From Gordonia shandongensis DSM 45094 (lineage in GTDB: Bacteria > Actinomycetota > Actinomycetes > Mycobacteriales > Mycobacteriaceae), in NCBI RefSeq assembly GCF_000423025.1, contig NZ_AUHE01000011.1, positions 62,001-126,000 of the forward strand: DNA of 64,000 bases. Direction: 5' to 3'. The notes beneath the pieces are model-generated. The model made no database searches, was not told where the DNA came from, and saw nothing but the letters and a program-made list of their open reading frames with translations. The position numbers and the translations under genes were made by a program. How positions within the stretch are numbered: position 1 is the stretch's first letter; every line of letters starts with the position of its first letter. Positions 36,908 through 49,145 of the stretch are shown here, in pieces.

Positions 36908-39061
36908 ATGGCATTTCCTGCGGAGAAACCGGTCATCGCGCAGTCCGAGTTCCGCCCGATCGGCGAGATCCAGCGCACCGACAAACCCTTCGAGGTGGTC
37001 AGCGAATACGAGCCGGCGGGCGACCAGCCCACGGCGATCGCCGAGTTGGAGCGACGCCTGGTCGCGGGCGAACGCGATGTGGTGCTCCTGGGGGCGACCG
37101 GCACGGGTAAATCGGCGACCACCGCCTGGCTCATCGAACGCGTCCAGCGTCCGACACTGGTCATGGCGCCGAACAAGACCCTCGCAGCGCAGTTGGCGAA
37201 CGAGCTGCGGGAGATGCTGCCGAACAACGCCGTCGAATACTTCGTCTCGTATTACGACTACTACCAACCTGAGGCGTACATCGCGCAGACGGACACGTAC
37301 ATCGAGAAGGACAGCTCCATCAACGACGACGTGGAGCGGCTGCGGCACGCCGCGACGTCGAACCTGCTCTCCCGACGGGACGTGGTGGTGGTGGCGTCCG
37401 TGTCGTGCATCTACGGCCTGGGCACCCCGCAGTCGTACCTCGACCGGTCGGTGGAGATGTCGGTCGGGGACACGATCGACCGCGACGCGCTGCTCCGCCT
37501 CCTCGTCGACGTCCAGTACACCCGCAACGACACCGCATTCACCCGCGGCAGCTTCCGTGTGCGCGGTGACACCGTCGAGATCATCCCCTCCTACGAGGAA
37601 CTGGCGGTTCGGATCGAGTTCTTCGGCGACGAGGTGGAGGCGCTCTACTACCTGCATCCGCTCACCGGCGACGTCGTCCGGCAGGTCGAGAACCTGCGGA
37701 TCTTCCCGGCGACCCACTACGTGGCGGGGCCCGAACGCATGGCCGCGGCGATGGAGGGCATCGAAGCCGAACTCGCCGAACGCCTCACCGACCTGGAGGC
37801 GAAGGGGAAACTGCTCGAAGCCCAGCGGTTGCGCATGCGAACCACATACGACCTCGAGATGATGCGACAGGTCGGCTTCTGCTCCGGCATCGAGAACTAT
37901 TCGCGGCACATCGACGGGCGGGGACCGGGGTCGGCGCCCGCAACGCTGCTCGACTACTTCCCGGACGACTTCCTGCTGGTGATCGACGAGTCGCACGTGA
38001 CGGTCCCGCAGATCGGGGCGATGTACGAGGGCGACATGTCGCGCAAACGCAATCTCGTCGACTACGGGTTCCGCCTCCCGTCCGCCGTCGACAACCGCCC
38101 CCTCACGTGGGACGAGTTCGAGGGCCGCGTCGGACAGACCGTCTACCTGTCGGCGACGCCGGGAGACTACGAGCTCGGGCAGGCCGGGGGCGAGGTGGTC
38201 GAACAGGTCATCCGGCCGACCGGACTCCTCGATCCGAAGGTCGTCGTCAAGCCGACCAAGGGACAGATCGACGATCTGGTGCACGAGATCAGGGAACGCA
38301 CCGAGAAGGACGAGCGGGTCCTGGTGACGACGCTGACCAAGAAGATGGCAGAGGACCTCACCGACTATCTGCTGGAACTCGGCATCCGGGTCCGCTATCT
38401 GCACTCGGAGGTCGACACGCTGCGACGAGTCGAACTGCTGCGGCAGCTCCGGACGGGCGACTACGACGTCCTGGTCGGCATCAACCTTCTCCGCGAGGGA
38501 CTCGACCTCCCCGAAGTGTCGCTGGTGGCGATCCTCGACGCCGACAAAGAGGGATTCCTCCGCAGCACGCGGTCACTGATCCAGACGATCGGGCGTGCGG
38601 CGCGCAACGTCGACGGCGAAGTCCACATGTACGCCGACAAGATCACCGAGGCGATGGAGAGCGCCATCGACGAGACCGATCGTCGGCGGGCCAAACAGAT
38701 CGAGTACAACGCCCGAATGGGCGTCGACCCGCAGCCCCTGCGTAAGAAGATCGCCGACATTCTCGACCAGGTGTACGCCGAAGCCGAAGACGCCGTCGAC
38801 GTCGGCGGATCCGGACGCAACGCGAGCCGCGGCCGACGCGCACAGGGTGAGGTCTCGACCGCCGCATCGGCGGGCGTCATCGAGAAGCGGGACACATCGT
38901 CGATGCCGAGGGCCGAACTGGCGGATCTGGTGCAGCAGCTCACCGATCAGATGATGAATGCGGCCCGGGACCTGCAGTTCGAATTGGCCGGCCGACTGCG
39001 CGACGAGATCGCCGACCTGAAGAAGGAACTGCGTGGAATGGACGCCGCTGGGATCAAGTGA
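36908..39061 (+). CDS. uvrB: Excinuclease ABC subunit B (UvrB)
   Basis: Damage-verification helicase of nucleotide excision repair (717 aa); takes over DNA from UvrA and recruits UvrC. Walker A is [15 protein letters not shown], the damage-probing beta-hairpin is [13 protein letters not shown], the DEAD-like box is [13 protein letters not shown], motif V/VI is [16 protein letters not shown] with [11 protein letters not shown], and the C-terminal UVR domain is in about the last 40 residues. The start at [10 protein letters not shown] matches mycobacterial homologues. Confidence 0.97.
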   Translation: MAFPAEKPVIAQSEFRPIGEIQRTDKPFEVVSEYEPAGDQPTAIAELERRLVAGERDVVLLGATGTGKSATTAWLIERVQRPTLVMAPNKTLAAQLANELREMLPNNAVEYFVSYYDYYQPEAYIAQTDTYIEKDSSINDDVERLRHAATSNLLSRRDVVVVASVSCIYGLGTPQSYLDRSVEMSVGDTIDRDALLRLLVDVQYTRNDTAFTRGSFRVRGDTVEIIPSYEELAVRIEFFGDEVEALYYLHPLTGDVVRQVENLRIFPATHYVAGPERMAAAMEGIEAELAERLTDLEAKGKLLEAQRLRMRTTYDLEMMRQVGFCSGIENYSRHIDGRGPGSAPATLLDYFPDDFLLVIDESHVTVPQIGAMYEGDMSRKRNLVDYGFRLPSAVDNRPLTWDEFEGRVGQTVYLSATPGDYELGQAGGEVVEQVIRPTGLLDPKVVVKPTKGQIDDLVHEIRERTEKDERVLVTTLTKKMAEDLTDYLLELGIRVRYLHSEVDTLRRVELLRQLRTGDYDVLVGINLLREGLDLPEVSLVAILDADKEGFLRSTRSLIQTIGRAARNVDGEVHMYADKITEAMESAIDETDRRRAKQIEYNARMGVDPQPLRKKIADILDQVYAEAEDAVDVGGSGRNASRGRRAQGEVSTAASAGVIEKRDTSSMPRAELADLVQQLTDQMMNAARDLQFELAGRLRDEIADLKKELRGMDAAGIK

Positions 39062-39159
39062 CCCAGAGCAGGAGACATTCGGGGTATCTTCATGACGAGG
39101 AATCGCGCTCCCGGGAGTCGGGTGCGCTGCTCACTTCACGTTTGGAGGGACCTAGAAGC

Positions 39160-39603
39160 ATGAGCGCTTACACCACGGTCGTGGTCGGTACAGACGGCTC
39201 GGAGTCGTCGATGAAGGCCGTCGAACGCGCCGGCGCCATCGCGGGCGATGCGACGCTCGTGATCGCCTGCGCCTACTTCCCGAATGACGGCAAGGCGGCC
39301 AGCGCGGCCACCGATACGCTCCGCGACGAGGCCTACCAGGTCATGGGGTCGTCTCCCACGGAGGAGATCCTCCGGACCGCGAAAGAGCGGGCCGTCGGTG
39401 CCGGCGCTGCGAAGGTCGTCCAGCGAGCGGTGCAGGGCGCGCCGGTCGACGCGCTCCTCCAGCTGGTCGTCGACACCCAGGCCGACCTCCTCGTGGTCGG
39501 CAACAAGGGACTCAACTCGATCGCCGGGCGCCTGCTCGGATCGGTGCCGGCAGACGTCGCGCGCAAGGCCGCATGTGACGTGCTGATCGTCCACACCACC
39601 TAG
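39160..39603 (+). CDS. Universal stress protein, Rv1636/TB15.3-like
   Basis: A 147-aa single-domain USP. The nucleotide-binding pattern G-x2-G-x9-G-S is visible in VVGNKGLNSIAGRLLGSVP, with VVVGTDGSESSMKAVERA at the start. The M. tuberculosis homologue at the same locus binds cAMP and ATP. The ATG follows GGAGGG at about ten bases. It ends at a bidirectional terminator. Confidence 0.93.
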   Translation: MSAYTTVVVGTDGSESSMKAVERAGAIAGDATLVIACAYFPNDGKAASAATDTLRDEAYQVMGSSPTEEILRTAKERAVGAGAAKVVQRAVQGAPVDALLQLVVDTQADLLVVGNKGLNSIAGRLLGSVPADVARKAACDVLIVHTT

Positions 39604-39617
39604 AAACGCGGAGTCCC

Positions 39618-39658
39618 ACCGCCGGTCCTCCCGCCAGTCGGTTGCGAGGGCCGGCGGT
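39618..39658. terminator. Terminator between the stress protein and helicase genes
   Basis: ACCGCCGGTCCTC pairs with GAGGGCCGGCGGT (13 bp, one G-T wobble) around a 15-base loop. The right arm touches the helicase stop codon. It sits between convergent genes and likely serves both. Confidence 0.75.
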
Positions 39659-41973
39659 CAGCCGTGCGCGGGCATGTCGGCGAGATCCGGTGGCAACGCC
39701 CGGCCGTGGACGACGATGAGCCGCTGGGTGGCACGCGTGAGCGCGACGTACAGGTCGTTGTACCCCCGCGGTGACTCGGCGATGAGATCGGCCGGCTCCA
39801 GCAGGATCACCGTGTCGAACTCCAGCCCCTTGGCCGCGGTGATCGCGTGAACGCTCACATCGACAGCCGACGCCGACGCCGCCCGCAGCGCCGCGGCAGC
39901 CCCCTCGTCGGACCCGATGATCGTCGTCAACCCGGGTTCGCGGATCTGCGTCGCGATGCGGACCGCCGTCGACGCGGCATCACCGTCGTCGGCGACCGGA
40001 ACCGCGTACGGCTCGATCCCGTTCGACCGCAGCGACTCCGGAGGCGTCTGTCCCGGGTCGATCCAATCGAGCACACGGTTCGCGTACCGGGTGATCTCCG
40101 ACGGGGTCCGATAGTTGACCGTCAACTCGTGCAACCGCCACCGGTCGGCCACATACGGGGAGAAGACCGCCTCCCACGAATCCGTTCCGGCGGCGTCCCC
40201 GGTCTGCGCGGTATCACCGATCACGGTCATCCACCGGTTCGGAATCCGCCGCATCACCATGCGCCACGCCATCGGCGACAGCTCCTGGGCCTCGTCGACG
40301 ATCACGTGACCGAAAGTCCACGTCCGATCCCCGTAGGCGCGTTCGGACGTGGTTCGGCGGTCCACGTGCTCCTGACGTTCGGCGAGCTGCTCGGCATCGA
40401 TGAGGTCGTACGCCATGAGGATCTCCGGATCCAGATCGTCCTCGAGGTCCTGCGGCGCCGAGCCGGTGAGGATGTCGAGCGCATCCTGGGCGTCGGCGAG
40501 CCGCTGCCGCCACCGGCTGCGCGTCAGCCGGTCGGCCTCGTCGGTGCGGTAACCGATCAGTTCGGCGAGCTCGTCGAGCAGCGGAACATCTGCGGGGGAG
40601 ACGTCGGCGTCGTCGGCCAGCGGACGCGCTTCGCGGAACAGCGCCGCCCGCTCGTCATCGGTCCATCCGCGGGTCGCCCTGCGGAGGAATGCGGGGTCCG
40701 CGAACAGATCGCGCAGCAGTCCCTGCGGCGTGAGCTGTGGCCAGAACCGTCCGAGCACCTCGGTGACACCGGGATCGGCCTCCAGCTCGACGCGGATGTC
40801 CTCGAGATCGGCGGGCGTCAACAGTTGACCGCCGTCGAGCGGGTCCGCCCCGACCCGGTGAGCGTGAACCGCGGCGAGCTCGTCGAGCGCCGCACGGAGA
40901 AATGCGCGGCGAGCGAGGTTGTGGGCCCGCCGCGTCGACCGGGCATGCGCGCGGGCGGTCTTCACGATCTCGGGGGCGATGGGCAGGTCGTAGCCGTCGA
41001 ACGTGATCGACAACCCGCGTGGGGGCAGCGATTGACGCGCCCGGACCGCGGCACGCAGAACGGACTGCATCCTCGGGTCCCCCTTGAGGGCCACGGCGGC
41101 GCGCGAATCCCGACCGCGAGCGCGGACATCGGGGAACAGGTCGCCGATCGTCGAGAGCAGCACCCCCGTCTCACCCAGCGACGGAAGCACCTGGCCGATG
41201 TAGTTCAGGAAGTCGGTGTTGGGACCGATGATGAGGACTCCACTGCGGGCGAGCAGGTCACGGTACGTGTAGAGGAGATACGCCGCGCGGTGCAGGGCGA
41301 CAGCGGTCTTCCCGGTCCCCGGTCCGCCCTGCACCACGGTGACCCCGCGGTGCGGGGATCGGATGATCTGGTCCTGTTCGCGCTGGATGGTGTCGACGAT
41401 GTCGGTCATCTCGCCGGTCCGGGCGGCGTTGAGGGCGTCGACCAACGCCGATTCGTTCACCACATTCGCCGTCGTGTCGTCGGCATCGTCGATGCGGCCG
41501 GAGCGGAGATACTCATCCGACACTCCGCGAACACGCCGGGACCGAGTGCGGACATGCCGACGGCGCTCGACGCCCTCGGGGGAGGCCGGCGTCGCGAGAT
41601 AGAACGGGCGTGCCAGCGGTGCACGCCAGTCGAGCAGCAGTGTCGTGTCGGCGGCGTCGTCGTCGAGAATGCCGATTCGCCCGATGCGGCGGGGCTCGTC
41701 CTCACCGTCGATGTCGAGGCGGCCGAAGTACAGATTGTGTTCGGCCGCATCGATCTTCACGAGTTCCTCGCTGTACAGCCGTTCGTACGACTCTCGCTCG
41801 GAGAGGGCCTGAGGTGTCCCGGCCGATTCGCGCAGGGTCTCGTCGAGTCGGCGACGGGTGGTGGCCCGCATGCGGTCGAGTCGCCCGTAGACGGTGTCGA
41901 GGTGTGTCTGCTCCTCACCGGTCCGCGGATCGGTACCGGGGGAGTCGTCGCTCTTCGGCGTTGGCGCTGTCAC
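39658..41973 (-). CDS. HelD/HelR-type RNA polymerase-associated helicase
   Basis: A 771-aa UvrD-like superfamily 1 ATPase. A long charged N-terminal arm (EEQTHLDTVYGRLDRMR..., about 1-100) precedes the GGPGTGKTAVALHR Walker A (about residue 215). An insertion of about 250 residues separates it from VIVDEAQELSPMAWRM (motif II); motifs AITAAKGLEFDTVIL and DLYVALTRATQRLIV are near the end. This layout matches actinobacterial HelD/HelR, which release stalled or rifampicin-blocked RNA polymerase; the assignment comes from architecture alone. The GTG has GGAG just upstream. No rifampicin-associated element is seen upstream. Confidence 0.85.
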   Translation of the reverse strand: MTAPTPKSDDSPGTDPRTGEEQTHLDTVYGRLDRMRATTRRRLDETLRESAGTPQALSERESYERLYSEELVKIDAAEHNLYFGRLDIDGEDEPRRIGRIGILDDDAADTTLLLDWRAPLARPFYLATPASPEGVERRRHVRTRSRRVRGVSDEYLRSGRIDDADDTTANVVNESALVDALNAARTGEMTDIVDTIQREQDQIIRSPHRGVTVVQGGPGTGKTAVALHRAAYLLYTYRDLLARSGVLIIGPNTDFLNYIGQVLPSLGETGVLLSTIGDLFPDVRARGRDSRAAVALKGDPRMQSVLRAAVRARQSLPPRGLSITFDGYDLPIAPEIVKTARAHARSTRRAHNLARRAFLRAALDELAAVHAHRVGADPLDGGQLLTPADLEDIRVELEADPGVTEVLGRFWPQLTPQGLLRDLFADPAFLRRATRGWTDDERAALFREARPLADDADVSPADVPLLDELAELIGYRTDEADRLTRSRWRQRLADAQDALDILTGSAPQDLEDDLDPEILMAYDLIDAEQLAERQEHVDRRTTSERAYGDRTWTFGHVIVDEAQELSPMAWRMVMRRIPNRWMTVIGDTAQTGDAAGTDSWEAVFSPYVADRWRLHELTVNYRTPSEITRYANRVLDWIDPGQTPPESLRSNGIEPYAVPVADDGDAASTAVRIATQIREPGLTTIIGSDEGAAAALRAASASAVDVSVHAITAAKGLEFDTVILLEPADLIAESPRGYNDLYVALTRATQRLIVVHGRALPPDLADMPAHG

Positions 41974-42019
41974 AGTCGCTCCATGGTACCGGCGTTCAAT
42001 CCCCGGGGCTCGTCACAAG

Positions 42020-42055
42020 ACCGGGGTCCGCGCCGTGATCGGCGCAGACCCCGGT
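42020..42055 (-). terminator. Terminator hairpin after the DoxX gene
   Basis: ACCGGGGTCCGCGCC and GGCGCAGACCCCGGT form a long stem (one mismatch) with a six-base loop. It lies downstream of the minus-strand DoxX gene and upstream of the helicase start, so it probably ends the DoxX transcript. Confidence 0.75.
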
Positions 42056-42099
42056 GTGACGTTCCGAGCCGGAAGTCGTCCGGCCCCGTGAATGTCAGC

Positions 42100-42822
42100 T
42101 CAGCGATCGGCGAGGGCTCGTCGCCAGCGGCGGGTCCGCACAGCGGTCTCCTCACCGGCGCGTTCGGCCAGATCCCGCGCGCGATCGGCGACCTCCGGAG
42201 CCCGGTCGACCACCTGGTCGGCGAATGTGCCGGCACGGTCGCGCACGGTGTCGATGACCTCCGGCGCGCGGTCGGCGACCTGGTCGGCGACGTCCTGGGC
42301 CCGATCCGCTGCCGTACCGGCCCACTGTGAGGTTCGCTCGGCCACGTCGTCCCACGCGGACTGGCGCTGTGCACCGGACGGGAGGGCGTCGACCACCGAG
42401 GTACGCGCGCTCTCGAGTCGGCGACGGCCACGCCAACCGAGGGAGGGGCGGCCCTCGGTGTCGGCCGAGGCGATCAGCGCACCACCGAGCAGTCCGAGGT
42501 TCTTGACGAACTCCGACCGCTTCGCGCTCTTGAGCGCGGGATCGGTCTCGTTCCAGAAGTCACTTGCGAACACCGTGGTCGGAACCAGAGTGCCGGCGAG
42601 GACGGCTGACGAGAGTCGAGGAGCCTTGCCCGCGGCCAGGGCGACGCCGGCCGCCACCTGGACGGCGCCGGCGGCACGGATGACGGTCTCGGACTCCGCC
42701 GGGACGGAATCGAGCAGGGGCTCCGCCACCCGGGCGGGGCCTGCGGGCGCACGGAGGGCGTCGACCCCGGACGCGACGAACGCGGTCCCCAGGAGCGGAC
42801 GGGCGATGGTGCGGAGCAGCAT
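42100..42822 (-). CDS. DoxX family membrane protein with repeat tail
   Basis: A 240-aa protein. The first 125 residues show the four-helix DoxX fold (LLRTIARPLLGTAFVASGVDALR, AAGAVQVAAGVALAAGKAPRLSSAVLAGTLVP), a family tied to redox or sulfur homeostasis in mycobacteria. The tail (about 155-240) is a highly charged alpha-helical region with a 13-residue motif seen twice (ADQVADRAPEV and ADQVVDRAPEV), like amphipathic or coiled-coil repeats. ATG 42822 has AAAGG; a longer in-frame start at 42879 is unlikely. Confidence 0.83.
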   Translation of the reverse strand: MLLRTIARPLLGTAFVASGVDALRAPAGPARVAEPLLDSVPAESETVIRAAGAVQVAAGVALAAGKAPRLSSAVLAGTLVPTTVFASDFWNETDPALKSAKRSEFVKNLGLLGGALIASADTEGRPSLGWRGRRRLESARTSVVDALPSGAQRQSAWDDVAERTSQWAGTAADRAQDVADQVADRAPEVIDTVRDRAGTFADQVVDRAPEVADRARDLAERAGEETAVRTRRWRRALADR

Positions 42823-42956
42823 GGATTTCGGCCTTTCATCTCGGAGAACGAAAGACGAGGCGCTCACCCCCGAGAGCATCGCGAACCGCTGACCGCGGGA
42901 GCGAACACGCCGTCACGATCCACGCTACCGGCAACGTCCGGCGGGGACGCCGAATG

Positions 42957-43655
42957 TCACCAGCCCCTCTTCCGCCACTCGTCGAGATGAGGTCGTTCGA
43001 CACCGATCCGGGTGTCCTTGCCGTGCCCGGGATAGACGATGGTCTCGTCGCCGTACCGGTCGAAGAGTTTGCCGGTCACTCCGTCGAGCAGGGTCTCGAA
43101 GTCACCGGGCTGCCATGTCTTGCCGACTCCGCCGGGGAACAGGGTGTCGCCGGTGAACAGGTGGGTCCGTCCGGACTCCTCGGTGAGGACGAGGGTGATC
43201 GATCCCGGAGTGTGACCGGGGATCCCGATGACGTCGAGCGTCAGATCGCCGACGTCGACGGTGTCGCCGTCGGTCAGGACGCGGTCGGGGTCGAGCGGGA
43301 GCTCATCGGCGTCGGCCTCGCCGACGGCCGTCGGCACTCGCAGGACGCGGTGCACCTCCTCAAGAGCCTGCCAGTGGTCGAAGTGGCCGTGCGTGGTGAC
43401 GATCTGGCGGACGTTCCCGGGGAGGATGTCGAGCAGCGCCAGGATGGTCTGCGGATCGTTGGCCGCATCGATCAGGAGAGCATCACCCGTCGCAGTGTCG
43501 GTGATCACGTACACGTTGTTGTCCATCGGGCCGACCGAGATCTTGACGATGGTCGCGTTGTCGAGGACTCGACGCTGGGCGCGCGCTCCGTGATGGTCTG
43601 GATCGGGGGTGACGTCGCCGGTGTAATCGTCTGTGAGGGTGACCTGTGTACTCAT
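42957..43655 (-). CDS. MBL-fold metallo-hydrolase (glyoxalase II-like, Rv1637c-like)
   Basis: A 232-aa metallo-beta-lactamase fold hydrolase. Zn ligands are in THGHFDHW, IPGHTPGS, FTGDTLF and VYPGHG. The DNNVYVITD and DTLFPGGVGKTW motifs resemble the hydroxyacylglutathione-hydrolase/mycothiol-linked thioesterase group; the substrate is not established. Position near uvrA matches Rv1637c. The ATG follows TAGCCT by six bases, suggesting a leaderless transcript. Confidence 0.92.
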   Translation of the reverse strand: MSTQVTLTDDYTGDVTPDPDHHGARAQRRVLDNATIVKISVGPMDNNVYVITDTATGDALLIDAANDPQTILALLDILPGNVRQIVTTHGHFDHWQALEEVHRVLRVPTAVGEADADELPLDPDRVLTDGDTVDVGDLTLDVIGIPGHTPGSITLVLTEESGRTHLFTGDTLFPGGVGKTWQPGDFETLLDGVTGKLFDRYGDETIVYPGHGKDTRIGVERPHLDEWRKRGW

Positions 43656-43661
43656 GCCTTC

Positions 43662-43667
43662 AGGCTA
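43662..43667 (-). promoter_or_regulatory. -10 box for the MBL hydrolase gene
   Basis: On the minus strand TAGCCT precedes GAAGGC and the ATG at 43655. The six-base spacer fits a leaderless start; GAAGG is too close to the ATG for a standard ribosome site. Confidence 0.45.
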
Positions 43668-43710
43668 GCCACGTCGAGGAGACGGCTCGCCGGCATTGAT
43701 GTAAGCGGAT

Positions 43711-43795
43711 CCTGGACGGCAGGGGGTCTGGGACGGCAGGGGGTCTTTGACAGCAGGGGGTCTTGGACAGCAGGGGGTCTTGGATGGCAGCGGGG
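43711..43795 (+). repeat. Five 17-bp tandem repeats before the DUF222/HNH gene
   Basis: Five units of the type CTGGGACGGCAGGGGGT with two or three variable positions lie between the MBL promoter and the DUF222/HNH gene. They are noncoding and have no dyad symmetry. They leave about 85 bases before the next start. Confidence 0.92.
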
Positions 43796-43881
43796 CCGTT
43801 TTGTCGGAGGCTCTTGTTAGTGTCGTGTCACAGCTTCAATAGCAGCGATGAGCTGCAGGAACACGCTAGGGGGTGAGGGTC

Positions 43882-45334
43882 GTGACGACGATCATCGCCA
43901 CGCCGACCTCACCCGACCTGGACGCCCTGCTGCCCGATGATCCGATCGCCCTGGCCGCCGTCGCGAATGCGGTCGCCGTGAAACTCGCCGCACTACCGCT
44001 GGCCGCATCCACCGAGGGCGAGCTACTGACGGCCGCCGAGTCGTTGGAGCAGGCGCGACGCCGGTTCGACGCCGCCGACGCGGCCGTGCTGGTGGAGATC
44101 TCCGACCGAGGCGCCTACCGCACAGCCGGCTACCTGTCGTTGCACTCCTATCTGTCCGGTGGTCTGCGGGTCGGTGACGGCGCGGCGAGGCGTCGCCGGG
44201 TCGCCGCCGCGGCGATCGGACGATTCACCAGCATGCAAGGTCAAACCCTGTCTCCGCGGTGCCCCGCGACGGCCGATGCGGTTGCTGACGGGGCGATCGG
44301 GGTCGATCACGTCCTGGAAATCGATGCCGTCTTGACCCGCATCCCGGCCGCGGTCGACGAGACCACCCGCGAGGGTGCCGAAGCCCAGCTGGCGGCCGTG
44401 GCCCGCACGTTGACTCCCGCCGGGGTCCGCACCGCCGGTGTGCGTCTGCTGGCGCATTTGGATCCTGATGGGCAGCTCACCGACGACCGCGACCGCCGCC
44501 GCCTGCGCGGTCTGGCGTTGATGCCCCAAGACCGACAGCTGATGAGCACCCTGCGCACCCGGCTCACCCCGGGGTTGCGGGCCGACCTCGAGATCATGCT
44601 CCAGTCCTGGGCCGCCCCGGGTATGAACAACCCCGATGATCCCGCCTCCCCGACCGGAGCCGTCGAATCGGCCGACCCGGCCGTGGTGGCTGCGGCGGCC
44701 GAGCGCGATGACCGCACCCCGATGCAACGCAACCACGACGCCCTGCACGCCCTCCTGATCCTCGCCCGCTCCCACAGTGCCGCCCCGGCGTCGGGGTCGT
44801 TGCGCTCCGAACTCGTCGTCACCATCACCGACGCGGAACTGGCCGCCCACGCCGGCATCGCGTTGACCGCCACCGGAACACGAGTACCGATCAGCGAACT
44901 GGTGCGCCTGGCCGCCGAAGCGACCCCACACCTGGCGGTCTTCGCCCACACCACCGGCGAACCCCTCTACCTCGGACGCGGGCGCCGCCTGGCCTCCCGC
45001 GCCCAACGGTTGATGCTCTTCGCGCGGGACCGCGGCTGCACCGCCCCCCGGCTGCCCGGCACCCTTCGCCCGCACCGAAGCCCACCATTTTCCGGACTGG
45101 CAAGACGGCGGCCCCACCGACATCGACCACCTCGGGGCGGCCTGCGGCAGCCACAACCGCACCGTCGGCACCGCACCCGGCCAATGGGAAACCCGCATCG
45201 CGGCCACCGGCCCCCACACCGGACGCGTCCACTGGCGACCGGCAACCGGGAGCCCCCACCGGTGGCAGCTCAACACCATCCACCACGCAGAACTGCTCCC
45301 GGTGCCGAATGCCCACCCACCGCCGAGATCATGA
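43882..45334 (+). pseudogene. DUF222/HNH endonuclease (13E12 repeat family), frameshifted
   Basis: DUF222 protein with C-terminal HNH nuclease motif, a multicopy family in Mycobacteriales. The N-terminal part (GTG 43882, after AGGGGG, to about residue 387) reads correctly, ending RDRGCTAP. There a run of six C (45044-45049) shifts the frame; removing one C restores CPAPFARTEAHHFPDWQDGG and IDHLGAACGSHNRTVG, the complete HNH motif, ending at TGA 45332-45334. As sequenced, translation runs on out of frame to 45378 and loses the nuclease. Either a real inactivation, phase variation at the C-run or a sequencing error. Confidence 0.85.
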
Positions 45335-45399
45335 TTGTCGGAGGTCCCGCGTACTGTTGCAGCCGGGTAAATCTGTGATGAGAACGTGAGGAAATTCCT

Positions 45400-48254
<2,855 letters not shown>

Positions 48255-48258
<4 letters not shown>

Positions 48259-49091
48259 CGTCGGCGGCGGACGCCCGCCTCCTCGGCCGACTGCGCCGAG
48301 CGGGCTGCGTCTTCGCCGAGGACGAATTGGCCGAACTGCGGCGGTGGGCGTCCGACGCCGCGGAGTTGACCGCGTGGGTGGATCGCCGCGTCCGCGGCGA
48401 ACCGGTGGAACATCTCGTCGGTCACGTGCGGTTCGGGGATCTCGATCTCGCCGTGGGAGCGCAGACGTTCGTACCGCGACAGCGATCCCTGCTCCTGGCG
48501 AAGACCGTGTCGCGGCTCATCGGCCACCGGCGGCGCCCGGTGGTCGTCGAACCGTTCTGCGGTGTGGGCCCGATCGCGGCGCACGTCGCCGCGACCCATC
48601 GGGAATCGACGGTGTTCGCCACCGACGTCGATCCCGAAGCGGTGCGCCTGGCGTCGAGGAACGTGGGAATCGGCCGGGTGCGGTGCGGTCCCGGGCTGTC
48701 ATGCCTCCCGGCGGAGCTCCGCGGGAGGATCGATGTGATCGCCGCGGTACCGCCGTACGTTCCCGAGTCCGCAGCCGACCTGCTGCCGCACGAGGCGCGG
48801 GATCACGAACCGGCGGCCGCGCTCTTCGGTGGCGGGGCGGACGGTCTCGACCACGTCCGGTCACTGCTCGCCGAAGCCCCCGACTGGTTGACCGACGGCG
48901 GGACCGTCGCCGTGGAGCTGAACATCGGGCAGTTGGCCGCCGCCCGGACCGCCGCTCGCGCCGAGGGGCTGTCGCCCGTCTGTGTCGTCGACGAGGTCAG
49001 TGTCGTCGATGAGGTCGGGGACGTGGTCACCGATGGTGACGGCCAGACGGCGCTGCTCGTCGCCGAACTCTCCCAGCGGACACCGGTGTGA
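48255..49091 (+). CDS. PrmC/HemK-like methyltransferase with altered NPPY motif
   Basis: A 278-aa Rossmann methyltransferase related to protein N5-glutamine methyltransferases. It has the N-terminal helical domain, [26 protein letters not shown] and the SAM site [15 protein letters not shown]. The substrate motif usually written NPPY reads VPPY (Val165), so the Asn that binds the glutamine amide is missing. It may be a divergent paralogue with another substrate or no activity; the true PrmC should be elsewhere. GTG overlaps the uvrA stop. Confidence 0.82.
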
Positions 49092-49145
49092 CGAGCGCAG
49101 GCGTCAGGGAACGGGTGCCTCGAGGATGTTCGGCATCGCCCCAGA

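Noticed and set aside
41974-42060. Rifampicin-associated element upstream of the helicase
   Set aside because: The dyad here is ACCGGGGTC-type and better explained as the terminator of the DoxX gene; it does not match the inverted repeat known for such elements.
39847-42330. Open frame of 827 codons on the plus strand across the helicase and DoxX genes
   Set aside because: It is an antisense shadow of GC-rich coding sequence: Arg/Gly/Asp-rich with no family motifs, and the minus-strand genes have clear domains.
45335-45399. LexA/SOS box upstream of uvrA (and of uvrB at 36793-36907)
   Set aside because: No GAAC-N4-GTTC-type palindrome is present in either region.
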